Shown: positions 32,960-46,700 of the stretch, in pieces
Layout of the letters: each line of letters starts with the position of its first letter
How positions within the stretch are numbered: the first letter of the stretch is position 1
Source of the DNA: Bimuria novae-zelandiae CBS 107.79
Lineage: Eukaryota; Ascomycota; Dothideomycetes; Pleosporales; Didymosphaeriaceae
Assembly (NCBI GenBank): GCA_010015655.1
Contig: ML976742.1
Location: forward strand, 267,334 to 331,333
Direction of reading: 5' to 3'
DNA: 64,000 nucleotides
The notes under the pieces: generated by a model
What the model was told of the DNA's origin: nothing
Database searches by the model: none
The model's input: only the letters and a program-made list of their open reading frames with translations
Translations under genes and position numbers: made by a program

Positions 32960-35900
32960 ATTAAGAGTCTTACTACCTTAACTAATATAAAATAGCATAG
33001 TAACCTTACCGCGATCCTATAGTAACGCTGAGAGATTACACTAACTACACGGGATAGATAACGCAGCTATAAGCTAGATACGTTGTTTACAATATTTAGG
33101 ATAAAGTTAATCTAACGGTAACTATCCTGTTAATAACGAAACTGGTAGCTATTAGAGCCCTAATAATCGCTAGATACGCAATAGCCGCGAACGTCGAAAT
33201 CCTAACAAGATAGACTAAACTGTCAGCAGCAGGACAAAAGGCGTTTAAGGAAGATCTTAAATATTATAAGATCCTTGTTAAACAATACAAGAACGATAGA
33301 CACAAGTACGAGAAGAAATAAGTAAGCCTCTAATACATTATAGCCTTTATCTAGTTAACTATATTACCACACCTATTGCGCACGTGCTGCCTTCTAGAGA
33401 AGTTACTACACTAATAGATTACTAACCTAAAGTTAACGGTTAGAGTTAACAAATAAATTAAATAAGAACGAGCCCGCAATTAATACCTTACCTTACTTAG
33501 ACTAATAAGAAGCGCGTCGTAATGGGACACATGGCTAGCTAAGTATAACTAAGCAGCCACCGAGGCAGAGATATATTAAGTTGCTAAACTATTATAATTA
33601 AATGTGATTACAAAAGACTTCCTGGCAGCCGTAAACAAAGTTACTCCTATATAGTCTATAAACTTTTAAGATAATGGTCGATTTGCAGCTGGCATGAGCC
33701 GGAAAGAAATAATAAAACGCTTTTAAAAATATATAATAATAAACCATCCCCTTAGATTAGGGAAACATAAAGTAGCCTTTATATCTAATAATGCATTATA
33801 TCTCGCTAAAGGTAGTGTAACTACCTAAAGTAATAGCAGGGACGCCTCCTATGCTAAAAGCGCGCTATCTAATAGAAACTAAAGTAGACCCCGTAATTAA
33901 CGTATAGCTAGCAAAAATACTAAGCTTAAGCGGCCTTTAGATTAAGAGCTAGCTATAATAGCGGGAGCAAAATGCCCTGCCTATAAATAACGCTATAGTA
34001 TTAGGGATTACTATTATATTAACCTAGACTAAGCTCCTAAATAGTAAAAACTAAATAAAACTATAAGCGAGCTTATTAAATTTAAGCGTAAGAACAACGC
34101 AACGTTCTAAGGGCTAATTTATAAATAGAGTAGAACCTAATTACGAACGCTAATTCTTAAATAATCGCATACTCTAACGCTAGAGATCCCTAATAAGTAA
34201 CTAGAGGGGTAAAAAATATTAAAAGTTAACGCCACGTTTACCTTAGCGCCTGTTAGGATAGAAATTAACAACTACCTATTAAAGCGATTATTTATCCTCA
34301 ACTTAGGATTAACCTGCCATATTATAAACAACCTTAACCGTATTTATAACTTCCGTCCTCCTATGCCCGGAGACTACATATGGGCTGGGAATATAAAGAT
34401 ATAGATAAAAGGATATAGCTCTATTAATCTAACCCTAAAAAGTTAGTCTGGAATAACTAAATTAGTCCTACACGACGTGGCTATCTACCCTAACCTATTA
34501 TGTAATCTAGTCTCTTTTCGACTACTAAGACAGAGAGAAATCTAGTAGGATACGTAAATAGACCTAACTACTCTAAGAGGACTAGATAACACAATTATTA
34601 GAAATCTTACTAAGATCTACGGCTAGTAGGTACTTAAGTACGACCTACTACTACCTGCCTTATATTATGCACGTAAGATCACCTCCTAAATAAAAAGAGC
34701 ACTATAGAGAGCGTTAGCCATGCTCTGGCACAAGAGACTAGGACACCCTAGACTAGTAGCAATTATGCACCTAGTGTAGCAAGCTAAGGGGGTGCGCGTA
34801 AAAGGGATTATAATAGTTAAGTATAACTCTTGTGGCAAAGCGAAATCAAAACAACAGATTAGCCACGCGCCACGGATTAACACTAAAGGACCTAGAGAGA
34901 GGCTAACTATTAATTTCTATATATACAAAACGCAAAGCGTCACCAAAGAAAAGAGCTAAATATTAATTACTAATAAATTCTTAGGACTATAATAGGACTT
35001 TTACTTTATAGATAATAGAATGGCGAAATTAATTATTAAGATCCTTTCGACCTTCCTCCTATTCCTTAAGAACTACTATAATATAACAGTTAAGACTATC
35101 GAGGCAGACAATGAAATTACTATAGTTAAACTAGAAGTAGAACGTTAGTTAGCAACCTAAGGAATCATTATTAAGCCTTTAGCCCTAGACACCTAAGCTT
35201 AGAACAGAGGTGCCAAACGCTTAGGGGGTGTAAATAAAGAGAAATTACGCGTAATGCGACTCAATGCTAACCTATCTTAGGAATTATAGCCTAAAGTTAC
35301 AAGGGCTACAGTATACCTCTATAATTAAATACTAAATTACGCGAATAACTAGAAGACGCTATATAAAATATTTTTTACACGAGTCGCGTTTAGTAATAGG
35401 ATTATAACTTTACTATGGAAACCTAATCTCGCCTACTTAAAGGCGTATGGCTGCAAAGCCTTTGCGATGACTAACAACACTCACTAAGGTAAATTACGTT
35501 TGTAACGCCTTGATCCGAAAGCTTAGATTAGCTATTTTATTAAATACCGATCCTTAAATATCTATCGCATTTAGATACTATTACTCGCTAAGGTAATTCG
35601 CACCCGAGACGTCGTCTTTAACGAGTAGTCTATATTTAACGGGAAGACTAAAGATCTAATAGATAACCTTATGTATAATACGCTAGAAGAAATAGCCACG
35701 TATGTAAGGACTATTAAACTACTAACTTCTATTTAGTAACTAGAAACAAAGTCCTTTTATAAGGATAAGGCCGCTGAGGACTTTCTAGACTATTAAGGCG
35801 AAGTAGACCCGCCAGGCTACTATTAAGGGAGGAAAATTAGAGATAGTTACCTAACTCCTTTGTCTATACTACCACCTGCAGCATTGCTTGCTTAGTTAAT

Positions 35901-36101
35901 AGCTAGAAATAAATCTAAAGTAATATAATATAGGTCGCCTAAGACTACCCCCTGGGCAGCAGCCTTCATGGCGGGAACCTAAGCTAGCCACGTTAGGAAA
36001 TATAGAGGGGATGTTATAGATAAGGTAAAGATAATAAGAATGCTTGCTAAAGGCTTAAAGCCCTATTAAAGTTAACTCCCACCTCTGCCAACGTGCCGTA
36101 C

Positions 36102-36357
36102 TGTCAGATTGGAGAGGTAATCTGATAAGATAAATTAAGGTATAAATTGTTGTGTCTGTTGTGTATTCCTGTAAGAATATAAGGCTCTTATATCCTTATG
36201 TCTTCCACTAATACGCTAATCTATTTCCGTTGATTAAGGAGAGTTGCCCTTTGTTCCGCCCGGAATTGTGCGGATGAACCAGACTGCTGGTAAGGTCTCT
36301 TTGTGTAGGGTTGCGCCAGCTACCTTTGCTTGTGCAAAGGGCCATGTTAATCGGACA
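36102..36357 (-). repeat. copia-2 LTR (left)
   Basis: 256 bp. It differs from the right copy at about five positions by eye, all transitions in CA/TG context. The middle is GC-rich and largely spared from RIP. Confidence 0.92.
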
Positions 36358-36399
36358 CACCCCCTTAGCTTGGGCTTATCCTCAAGCTGGACCTTCGCA

Positions 36400-39300
36400 G
36401 TTGTCTATTATTCTAACTTAAAGGCCTCTATCCTCTGCTAGAGATCCTGCAGGGCAACCTCTTAATTAGTAATCTTGTCTAATATATCTTTAAGTCCCAG
36501 TTTATGCAGAAACTTGCTCTATTTGTTCACTGGCAGGGCCTTTGTAAGTCCATTAGCGACCATGTCCTCTAAGCGTTAATAGTCTACCTTAATTGTCCCT
36601 AGTGCGACCTCTTGTCTCAGCTAATAATTATAGATATCTACATAACGGAGCTTGGTCTGCAACTTAGCAATTTCTTTAGTAATAAGTCGGATCGTTTGCT
36701 AATTATTACAATTAATTGTAATGAGGGAATCGCTAAGGTTAATCTTTAGTTCCTTTAGTAATCGCGATGTGAATAAAGCCTCCTTAGCCACTTGCGATAG
36801 TGCTAGTAATTTGGCTTTAGTTATTAATGTAGTGACTGTATCTTGCTTGTTTGCTTTCCAGGCGATTAGGCCACTAAATAGCTTAATAATGTATCCTTGC
36901 GAGCTCTTGCAGTTAAGTGTGTTATCGGTAAAAGATGCGTTACTTGCCACTTCTAAAGTATCTGCACCCCTAAGCTAAAGACCTAGTAATTTAGTGTTAG
37001 CAAGGTAGAGGAAAACTTAGTTAGTAGCCACTTAGTGCTCTTTGCTTAGGTTAGACAGGAATCGTGATAATCGGGAGCTTGCAAAGGCGATATCTAGTTA
37101 AGATGTAACTATAGCATAAAGAATTAATCTAACTTTACGCTGGTATCTATTAATCTCACCCTTACTGGCTAGTCCTGTCCTTAGGAGCAATTCGATTGGA
37201 CCTATTAGGGTATTATGGCGAATCTTATGGTGATTAATGAGGCGCGATACTTTATTAATATATAAAGCTTGTAAAAGCCAGATCTTTCTGCTTGAGCGGT
37301 CCCTAATAATTTCAATTCCTAGAAACTACTGCAGGTCTTTGCCACCCGTGAGTGTGAATTTAGTACTTATTATTACGAGAGCAGCTTTAGCAGCTTGCTT
37401 TTATAACTTATTATACGTAATAATAATGTTATCTATATAAAAGAAGATAATAATGCCGTTCTTAATAAGGCAGTATAGCTCGTGGGGTACTGCTTTAAAG
37501 CTAATATTACAGAGTGTTGACGTGAACTCTCTTTGCTAGAGTAGTGGAGATATGCGCAGTCCGTACAGTGCTTTATGTAGTTTAAGGACTGTGCCTGCTC
37601 GCGAGTAGCCACAAGGCATTCTTATATAGATTTCTCTATCTAGCTTCGCGTGGACAAACGCGTTAGTAACGTCGTGTTAAATAAGTTCTAGGTCGAAACG
37701 AGCTATAATTACTATAAGCATGCGGAATAATTGTCCTGTAAGTGTTACGGCGTAGGTTTCTTGCGAGGTAAGGTACTGCTGTTAATTACCTCGCACTACT
37801 AGCCTTGCCTTACACTTTTATAATTAATAATACTTGTCAAACTTATAGGTATATACCTATATGTAGTCGAGGATTTAATAGCCTACTACTTTCACTAGAG
37901 CGGTTGCAACCTCACTCCAGGACTTTATTTCCTTGTGGCTCTGTAGATGGGAACGTTCTGCTTCCTTCCATATATTATAGAGAGGGTGATCTTCGAGCTT
38001 GCTTCGGCATGTAGGTGGCTCTAGAAGCACGCTTTAATGTGGCTTCTTACCTAATATAATTATTTATTAAAGCTACGCCTTATTAAGAGCCTTACCTTTA
38101 TATTTGCCGCTGCTGCTGGCTTTAGTGCCTGCTATAAAGGCTACGGCCTATAGGCTTGTTTGCAACTGCCCTGTTTGCACTCTTTAAGGTAGTATAGCTT
38201 AATTACCTCCTGCTATTAATTATGTAAGGAGTGTTACTAGTAGCGGCGTTAAGGGAGGCGTTAGATATTCGTACCTAGCTTTCCTGCCTTACCTATACTT
38301 AGGAGCTCCTTTAACCTCTTCCTCTGGCGCTTCACTAATTGTCTTATCCTTAAAGAAGGACTCAGTGGCATGCTTTTATTAAGGTAAGAGAGGTAACTCT
38401 ACTAATCACACCTAGGCCACTATTTCTTCTAATGTGCTATGCATAAGGTTTTCTATTAGGTCTTTAGTTTTGCCTAAGAACATAGTATTCTCGTCAAATA
38501 TCACGTCGCGAGTACTGATTGTCTTTGCTAGAGAGGGAATCCATATTCTCCAGATATTTGTTAATTTGTAGCTAACAAGGTAGCTAATCTATGCCTTAGG
38601 GTTAAGCCTTTAAAGCCTGCTCTTGCCGCGTTTTGTATTATCGGTCATCGTAAAAGCTTTGCAGCTATATGCTTTCAGGTAAGCTTAATTAGGCTTCTTC
38701 GGTTAGGTAACAATGCCATTCTAAAAAGCTACTGTCGTAAAGAACACTTTATATAGAGATCGCTATCGATTGGCGTAGTTTGGCGTTTAATTGTATAAGT
38801 AGACTACGGCTCGGGTGATCTTAGGCCACATCTGCCAGGGTAGGTTAGAGTTAAGTCGCATCGCGCGCGCTTTCTCCTTAATTACACCCCCTAAGCGTTT
38901 AGCTCCTCTATTTTGTGCTTAAGTATTAGGTACTAAAGGCTTAATCTTGATACCTTGCGCTAAGCACCACTTCTTAACGTTTGCCTTAATAGAGAAGATC
39001 TCGTTGTTAGATTTAATTACTTTTACTATAATATTATATTGTACTTCTATAAACCGCACAAAGGTGCTAAGTAATTTAATAATTAACCGTGCTAGGTAGT
39101 TATCCTTAAAGTAGAAGTCCTATGCAAAGCTAGAGAATTAGTTAGTAATTAGTATTTAGCTCTTCTCTCTTGTTAAGCTGTCTGCTTCATAGTCGTGAAA
39201 ATCGATTGCGACTCGCTCGCCAGGACCTTCTATTAGATCTCTGGCTTGCCGGCGTATTTGCCGTTTTAGTTTTGCTTTGCCGCAGGCATTACACTTAACT

Positions 39301-41120
39301 ATAGGGAGACCTTTAATCCTTACCCCCTTAGATTACTGCACGAGGTGTTCGAGGGCCTAAGGGCCTAGATGGCCTAATCGTTAGTGCCAGGTCTACGCGT
39401 CTACCTTCTACGGTCTTCGTTTAGTGCGTGTATTGGTTTTGTAAGTGGCGTGCGCAGCATTAGTAGGAATACTACCTACTAGCCTTGTTTTATATTCTAA
39501 GACCTACTGTCTATGCAGCTCTTAGAGTTCTGCTAGTATAGTATTGTCTCTTCTCTTTAGAGTCGTTAGGTCTGCTCTTGTATCCCACCAAAGGCCTTGC
39601 CTCCGGAGTAATCGGAACGATACAAGATTGTAGAGCAGATTAAGGTAATAGGCTATATTATCTAGCTATATTAATTAATTACTATTTGCACTCTATACGT
39701 TAAGATAGACACTCCCGTATCCTTTAATCCATATTTATGTATTCCCTGCCCATATAAAGTCTCCTGGCGCCGGTGGACGGTATGAGACAAAGCGATTAAT
39801 GTCGTTAAAGATATGGCAGGTTGTGCCTAAATCAAGTATGGCTGAGCGTCGCAATAAGTACGTGTTTAGGTTAGTGTAGAAGGATGCGGCGTTAAAGCTT
39901 GCTAAAATTTTAGTAATCTTGCGTCCATCTAGTTATTTATTATTAGCCTTAGTGATTCGAGGTGGAGTGGGAGTATGTGATTGTTTAATTTTAGGTGCTT
40001 ATAATTTGGCCTTTTTTGTTCTTTTTAACTTCTCTTAGAAGTCGGTATCATGTTCTAGCCTAAGCTTGACTAGCTTTACTATAAGAGGGTTTAGTGTAAA
40101 CTAGTCTAGCTGCTTGTCTAGAAAGGCATAGAAACAGTCTTGAAGACTATAGCGTAGTTTATAAGCAGGGTAGTAATTGCCACTAACTACTGTTAGCTTA
40201 AGACTTTAAGGCGACTGCTTAGTTCTAGTACGTTAACTATTATTTTATTATTTATAATTCTAAGGTCTTCCTTAACTTTTAGATAATGCTGCTTCATCCA
40301 CAAGAGAGGCGTCCCTGTCTGTGGCCTAGGTGGGTTTACCACCTTTAGCGAGAGATAACCTTGCAGTAGTAAAAGCGCCCTTTTATTTGCCCTTAGTCAG
40401 GTGCTACAGGATTATGTAGTCTTAAAAGAGTTTTATTATGTGCTTCCGTAAGACAGCTGCATCCTTGCTTCCATATTGCTAGAAGGTCGTTACCCACATA
40501 GGTGCAATATAGACAACTGCCTTTATAAAGTCTTCTTTTACTAAGTCTAGCCTTTAAAGTTCTAGAACCTAATTAGTCTCTGCTTCTGTGGCTGCGTGAT
40601 CGTACTCAGAGAGCCATGTAGCCTATAATCTAGCTATTCTTATTAGCTTAAGCGCTTCTTGATACCTTATTCTTAATTATCTATATTCGTCTTAATAGTC
40701 AACCCTAATTATAATTATAAGGTTGTTTATCTATTGCTTAATTATTTTTCCGGGAATATAGCAGTTATTCTAGAGATGCGCGGAGATTATTAACTAGAGA
40801 AAGGTGACCACCTTATTAAGGTCTGCCTTTTCTTCTTGATAGGCTCGATCCATGACCTTATAGATCTCGAGCTGTCCTTTGTAGTAGTCGCTATCGTCTT
40901 TGTATGCTTTCGCGCCTGCCGGCGATAGATAAGATGGTAATATCGGTGCGTTATTTAGGTTCGCATTCGTGTAGACAGCGTTTGGCTGGTAGTTGCCTAT
41001 TAACGGCGGTATTGGCATGGCGGGTTTCTGCTTTGGTTCATCTATCAGCGCTGGGTCGATAATGTTCTAGACCTTGAGGAATTGGCATCTTGTTTTAAGC
41101 TATCTTAGCCATGGTGTGTA
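36400..41120 (-). pseudogene. copia-2 gag-pol remnant
   Basis: Read right to left. A gag N-terminus lies near 41018-40794 (MPIPPLIGNYQPNAV, then KDDSDYYKGQLEIYK). Gag, protease and integrase continue to about 38500 with stops. Reverse transcriptase spans about 38000-37100. RNase H is readable at 36950-36699 (MASNASFTDNTLNCKSSQGY, then NKQDTVTT), which fits the copia RNase H pattern. Short open frames survive, but the whole is inactive. Confidence 0.8.
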
Positions 41121-41224
41121 ATTCGTGTAGTTAGTTAGGATCACTATAGGATCTCTAAGGGTTGATAGGGCCATTGCGATTGGCTTGATAAGGTAGTATT
41201 AGTTAAGGCAGTGAGACTCTTAAT

Positions 41225-41480
41225 TATCAGATTAGAGAGGTAATCTAATAAGATAAATTAAGGTATAAATTGTTGTGTCTGTTGTGTATTCCTATAAGAA
41301 TATAAGGCTCTTATATCCTTATGTCTTCCACTAATACGCTAATCTATTTCCGTTGATTAAGGAGAGTTGCCCTTTGTTCCGCCCGGAATTGTGCGGATGA
41401 ACCAGACTGCTGGCAAGGTCTCTTTGTGTAGGGTTGCGCCAGCTACCTTTGCTTGTGCAAAGGGCCATGTTAATCGGACA
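41225..41480 (-). repeat. copia-2 LTR (right)
   Basis: 256 bp partner of 36102-36357. The first bases TATCAG are a G-to-A change from TGTCAG. Confidence 0.92.
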
Positions 41481-43131
41481 CGTACCAAGCTTGAGGACCA
41501 CCTAATAGGTGAACTATTTAAAGAAGCAGAACAGGCCCATCTTGTAAGCTATTAACAAATAAAATTATGGTTAGAGGTACCAATAAAGAAGATTAAGTTG
41601 ACAGGACAACAGATCCTTAACTATATGTAGGTATATACTTACAAACTTAATAAGCACCACCGCTTGCTAAAGTATAAGGCGCGACTGGTTGTCCGTAATA
41701 ATTAATAATAAAATATTACCTTGCAGGACACTTACGCAGCCACGCTCACTAGCCAGTCATTCTAAATGCTAATGGTAATTGTAGCCCACCACGACTTAGA
41801 GCTTAAACAATACAACGTCACGAACGCCTTTGTCCATGCAACGATGGATCGAGAAGTATACATAAGAATGCCCCATGGCTATCGAAAACCTGGAACGATC
41901 CTCTAAGTTAATAAGGCTCTGTATGGTCTACGGATCTTACTACTCCTCTGGCAGAGAGAATTTACCACAACACTTAAAGCTCTTGACTTTTAAACTATGC
42001 CTCACGAGCCATGCTACCTTATTAAAGACGGAATCGTTATCTTCTTCTACGTTAACGATATTATAGTAGCGTATTATAAGCAGAAAGAGCAAGAAGCCTA
42101 GCAAATAATTAAGCGCCTATAGGAGAAATATATCTTTACTAGAGGAAACAACCTTTAGTGGTTTCTTAGCGTAGAGGTTATTAGGGACCGAAGTTACTAG
42201 AAGATCTAACTCTCTTAAGCCGCATACGTAGAGAAGATTAGTCGACTAGTTAATAGGAAAGATATCTATCACGATACCCTAATAACTGCTACTAAGTTAA
42301 AGCCTTAAACAGGCTTGGCAACACCCTTAGAAATTAATAAATACTAACGCAAAATCAGATCACTTCTATTTGCGGTAGTAATAACCTGACTAGACATCGC
42401 CTTTGCAACCTTAAGGCTGGCTTGGTTCCTGTTAAATCCGGGCTCCAAACATCACAATGCCGCTAATCGAGTACTACTATACTTGTCTAGCACTAGATAG
42501 AGAGCACTATAACTTAGAGGGGGCAACTACCTTTAAGTAGCTATCGATGCTTTATTTGCTAATAACACACTAGATAGAAAGAGCTCGCAAGGATACGCTA
42601 TTAAGCTATTTAACAGACTTATTGCCTGGAGAGTAAATAAACAAGACACTATTATAACCTTAATAACTAAAGCAGAGCTTCTTGCCTTATTATAAGTAGC
42701 TAAGGAAGTAATCTTTATTTCACGACTATTAGACAAACTACAGATTAAACTACTTTTATTATTAATTACTATCTAATGTAATAATAAGCAAACTATTTAA
42801 CTGGTAATTAAGGAGATATCTAAGCTCTAGACTAAACTATAACACGTTGATATTTACAATCACTAGCTGAGACAGGAAGTTTCTACTAGAAAGATAAAGG
42901 TAGAGTACGTGTAATTAGCAGATATAATCGCCGACGGCTTTATAAAGGTCCTCCTAGTTAACAAGTGGGAAAGGTTCCTAACTTAACTTAGACTAGTAGA
43001 AGTAGAGAGACCTAAGGTAACGAACAAAGCGCCTCTTAAGGAGATTTAGGAATAACTTAAAGACCTCGCGCTCGCATAATAAGAAACTATAATATAATCT
43101 AGCCTGTAAGGATTTCTAAGCTAAGGGGGTG

Positions 43132-43300
43132 TGTTAGATAGAACGAGTGCGTTAAGGTCGGATCTGCACAATTAAGCAGGGACCACAGCGCTTATCGTAC
43201 TAGCCCAGGGGTTAAAACCAACCTAACAGAGTTGACAGAGAACAAGACACAATTATCACTAATTATTATACCTTATCGCACGCAAGCATCTTATCTAACA
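43132..43300 (+). repeat. copia-1 3' LTR
   Basis: 169 bp following the CTAAGGGGGTG polypurine tract and followed by the TACTT duplication. Confidence 0.92.
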
Positions 43301-43565
43301 TACTTATAGTTTTAAATAACGCGTATGCCGAGAAACTACTTTAGTTTTTTTTTAATATTTCATGTTATAGGTTACTTTTAATTATTTATTAAATTAATAA
43401 TAGGCGTCCTAATTACTGCGAGATATAGTTACTACTATATTATTAATAAAAAGAAGATAATAAGTTAATTACTACAATACAAATAAGTCACTTTAGGTAC
43501 CTATCTTAGTCTTATCATTTTAAGCGTTATAGTAAGATACTTATACTATAGTTATAGCATGTTAC

Positions 43566-43741
43566 TGTCAGATAAAAAGCATATCAAGTTCGGAGGATCA
43601 GGGGTAGCCCGAAAAAGGCCAGGGATTAACCGAGAACACACAGAACCTGCCGAGGGAACCCCGTAGACAGGCAGAACAACCTAATACATTAATTCAACCC
43701 CCCAAATCATCAGGACATCCATTAAGACGTAACATCTAACA
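43566..43741 (+). repeat. copia-3 5' LTR
   Basis: 176 bp. By eye I find only two differences from the right LTR, both G/A. CA and TG dinucleotides are plentiful, so it has barely been hit by RIP. Confidence 0.93.
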
Positions 43742-43774
43742 ATTAAGAGTCTCACTGCCTTAACAAGAGCGAAA

Positions 43775-46700
43775 ATGGCAACCCAAAACCTAAATTAAAC
43801 TAACGGAACAATTATTCTTCGCGATAACACTAAATACCGCAGCTAGCTTAACTAACTATAAGCCCGCTGCGTCGCATACAATATATAGGCGCAAGTCGAC
43901 CCCAATTTAGCGATTACCCCACTTACGGAGCTATTTAAGCCCGAGCTACCTAAGACGGTAGACTATACGCCAGCCGCAACCCTTCTAGACAGCGTCTTAT
44001 TATTAAGACTATCCGAACTTTTGTCCGCTGGACTAAAGAGCTACAAAGAGGATTTAGACCTCTATAAACTCTAGATAGAGAAATACAAGATGTAGTACAC
44101 AAAGTATAAGACTAAAGTCGCAAGTTTGCAGCAGATCGTAGTGTTTATCTAGTTATTAGTAGCACCGTATCTACAACGCACTTGCTATCTCCTAAATACT
44201 ACTATTAAAAAATAGATTATAAAGCTAAAAGCAAAAGTAGGAGTTACCTCTAAGTTCGAACAAGAGTAAGCGCGACAGCAATACTATAGCTCGTTAAAGC
44301 CTCTACGCACAGTAAATAACTAGGATACATAGCTTATTAAATATAATTATGCTATAATAGAGGCTAAGACACTAAACGTGTCCGATACTATACAATTTAA
44401 TCCTGTGGCTATAGACTTTATATTAGTAGTAAACAAGATAGCTCTAGTATAGGCTGCAACCTTCTAATTAAATAGAAAGGACCTACCTGGCATGGACCGA
44501 AAGGACATAATAGGACGTTTCCGAGAATATATAATGCTAAATTATCTAATAACGTAAAATAGAAGCTAAAAGGTAGCGTTTATAACGGAAGACTTATCTT
44601 ATCTTGCTAAAAGTAGCTAAGCTGCCTAGAGCATGCAAGGGGATCCCCAATATATAGAAATGAGAAACTCTCGGGGTACAAAATAAGGTAGACCCCAACA
44701 TCAACGTATAGCTATAAAGGATAATAATCGTGCACCTTTAAGCTCTTTAAACCCTTAATAAGGTAGTAGTAACTCCGCCAAAGCGGACGCTAATCGTGGT
44801 AAACCTGCTAAAGTAGGCACTAATAAAACCGCCAAGTGCCTGGCCTGCGATATAAGACACCCTATTAGGGAATGCTTCTATCTCTACCTGGACAAAGCAC
44901 CAGAATAGTGGGAGCCAAACCTAAGAATAGCTAAATACGTTGCTCTGAAACAAGAGCACGATGCCGATTTTTAAAGTTTATTAAGAGCTTAAAGTAGACC
45001 TAGAACTAAGACTCTATCCTTTAAGAATTCCTATACCCTAACTTTAGAGATTACTAATTAGTGACTAAATAGAAGATAGATTTTAAAGGTGCAAGCCGCC
45101 TATTCTGCGACCTTTACTATAGACTAATTTAACTATCCTCTTTGGCGTTCTTTTATCCTTAACTCGGGCTCGACGTGCCACATCACGAACGACCCCGACT
45201 AGATTTAGAACTATTAGCCACCTACACAAGGCGACTTTATATAGGCAGGCGACACTTAAATCTAGGTAAAGGAATACAGAACTGTTATCTTAAACCTAAA
45301 ACATAAACAGGGAGCTGAAAGACTAGTACTATATAACGTAGCAATATGCCCAGACATGCTATATAACCTAGTCTCCTTCTAAGTGCTAAGGTAAAAGGGA
45401 TTCTAGTAAGATACCTAATTAGAGCCCACTGCCCTAAAGCGACTAAATAGAACAACTATTAGAGAGCTTACTAAAATTTATAGATAATAGGTATTAGAAT
45501 ACTAACCCGTGCACTATGCAGCGCACTATACGTATTCCTATAATTCTTAAACGCAACGACAACCTTAAAGAGCATTAGCCCTCCTATGGCACAAAAGGCT
45601 TGGTTATCCAGGACCCGCCGTAATTAAGCACCTAGTGCAGCGAGCTAAGGGGGTGCGCGTTAAGGGAATTATAATAGTAGAGTGTAACTTATGTAGAAGA
45701 GTAAAGATGCGAAGGCAGATAAGCCGCGCACCTAGGATTAATGAGTAGGGACCCGCAGAAAGGCTTTCTATTAATTTCTACACCTACGAATTATTATTAT
45801 TTAACAAAGAGAAGAGCTAGATGCTCGTTATAGATAAATATTCTAGTCTCTAATAGGACTTCTACTTTACGGATAACCAAACGGCAAGGTTAATTATTAA
45901 GATATTAACAATCTTCTTTAGATTTCTTAAGAACTAATATGACATCACTCCAAAAGTTATTAAAACGGACAATGAGATTACTACAGTTAAACCCAAAGTT
46001 AAGCGGTGGCTAAAAAGCCTAGGCATAATTATTAAGCCTTTAGCACTAGACACGCAAGCTTAAAACGGCGGCGCTAAACGCTTAGGGGGCGTGAATAAAG
46101 AAAAATCTCGCGTAATACGTCTAGACGCAAACCTTCTATAGGAACTCTGGCCTAAAATTATAAGAGCTAGAGTGTATCTATATAATTAAACGCTAAACTA
46201 CACGAACAACTAGAAAACACTATATAAGATATTCTTCACACGAGTATTACTAGCTAATAGGATTGTTACGTCTATTAAGAAACTAAACTTAGCCTACCTA
46301 AAGGCGTACGGATGCAAAGCATTCGCTATAATAGATAATACCCACTGTAGAAAATTAAGACTACAACGACTCGACCCTAAAGCATGGATTAGATACCTTA
46401 TCAGATACTAGTTATTAAACATTTACTAAATATAGATACCGACGCTAGCTAAGGTTATCAGCACGCGAGACGTTGTATTTAATAAAAATATAATCTTTAA
46501 CAGGAAGATAGAGGATCTAATAGACAACGTTATGCATAATACGCTGGCCGAGATAGCTACACATATTAAGATAATTAAGCTACCACCACCGGTGCACCAA
46601 CTAGAAACCAAATTATTCTACGAAGACGATGTCGCAGAAAACGAATCACCTATAGAGGACGAAGTAGACCCACCAGGCTACTATTAAGGAAGGAAGATTA

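Larger units (their letters stand above)
36102..41480 (-). mobile_element. copia-2 LTR retrotransposon (minus), nested in copia-1
   Basis: The 256-bp LTRs are 36102-36357 and 41225-41480, starting TGTCAGATTGGAG / TATCAGATTAGAG and ending TTAATCGGACA. The duplication CGTAC (36097-36101 and 41481-41485) is perfect. The minus-strand polypurine tract AGCTAAGGGGG lies just inside the left LTR. The insertion falls between the integrase and reverse transcriptase parts of copia-1, in a coding frame that reads on across the junction. Confidence 0.93.
32990..43080 (+). pseudogene. copia-1 gag-pol remnant, split by copia-2
   Basis: The plus-strand frame, with many stops, reads in order. A gag region comes first (about 33150-33990), ending in a zinc-knuckle-like CPAYKxRxxIxDYYY, where Cys has become Tyr. 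Next is a protease segment (LGLTCHIINNLNRIYNF near 34300). A pre-integrase block (MLWHKRLGHPRLVAIMHLV near 34720) leads to integrase up to about 35700. The frame is interrupted at 36101 and resumes at 41486 with reverse transcriptase (41600-42200) and RNase H (ending near 42960). It is inactive. Confidence 0.8.
32791..43300 (+). mobile_element. copia-1 LTR retrotransposon (plus), hosting copia-2
   Basis: The 169-bp LTRs (32791-32959 and 43132-43300) start TGTCAGATAGAACGAG / TGTTAGATAGAACGAG and end CTTATCTAACA. The 5-bp duplication TACTT (32786-32790 and 43301-43305) is perfect. A polypurine tract CTAAGGGGG lies just before the right LTR. Total 10510 bp, of which 5379 bp is the nested copia-2 plus a duplicated CGTAC. 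It is inserted in the old copia element. Confidence 0.92.

Noticed and set aside
36244..36441. 65-codon frame repeated at 41367, reading MPFVPPGIVRMNQTAG
   Set aside because: It lies inside the copia-2 LTRs, starts at TTG and is duplicated only because the LTR is. No sign of a real peptide.
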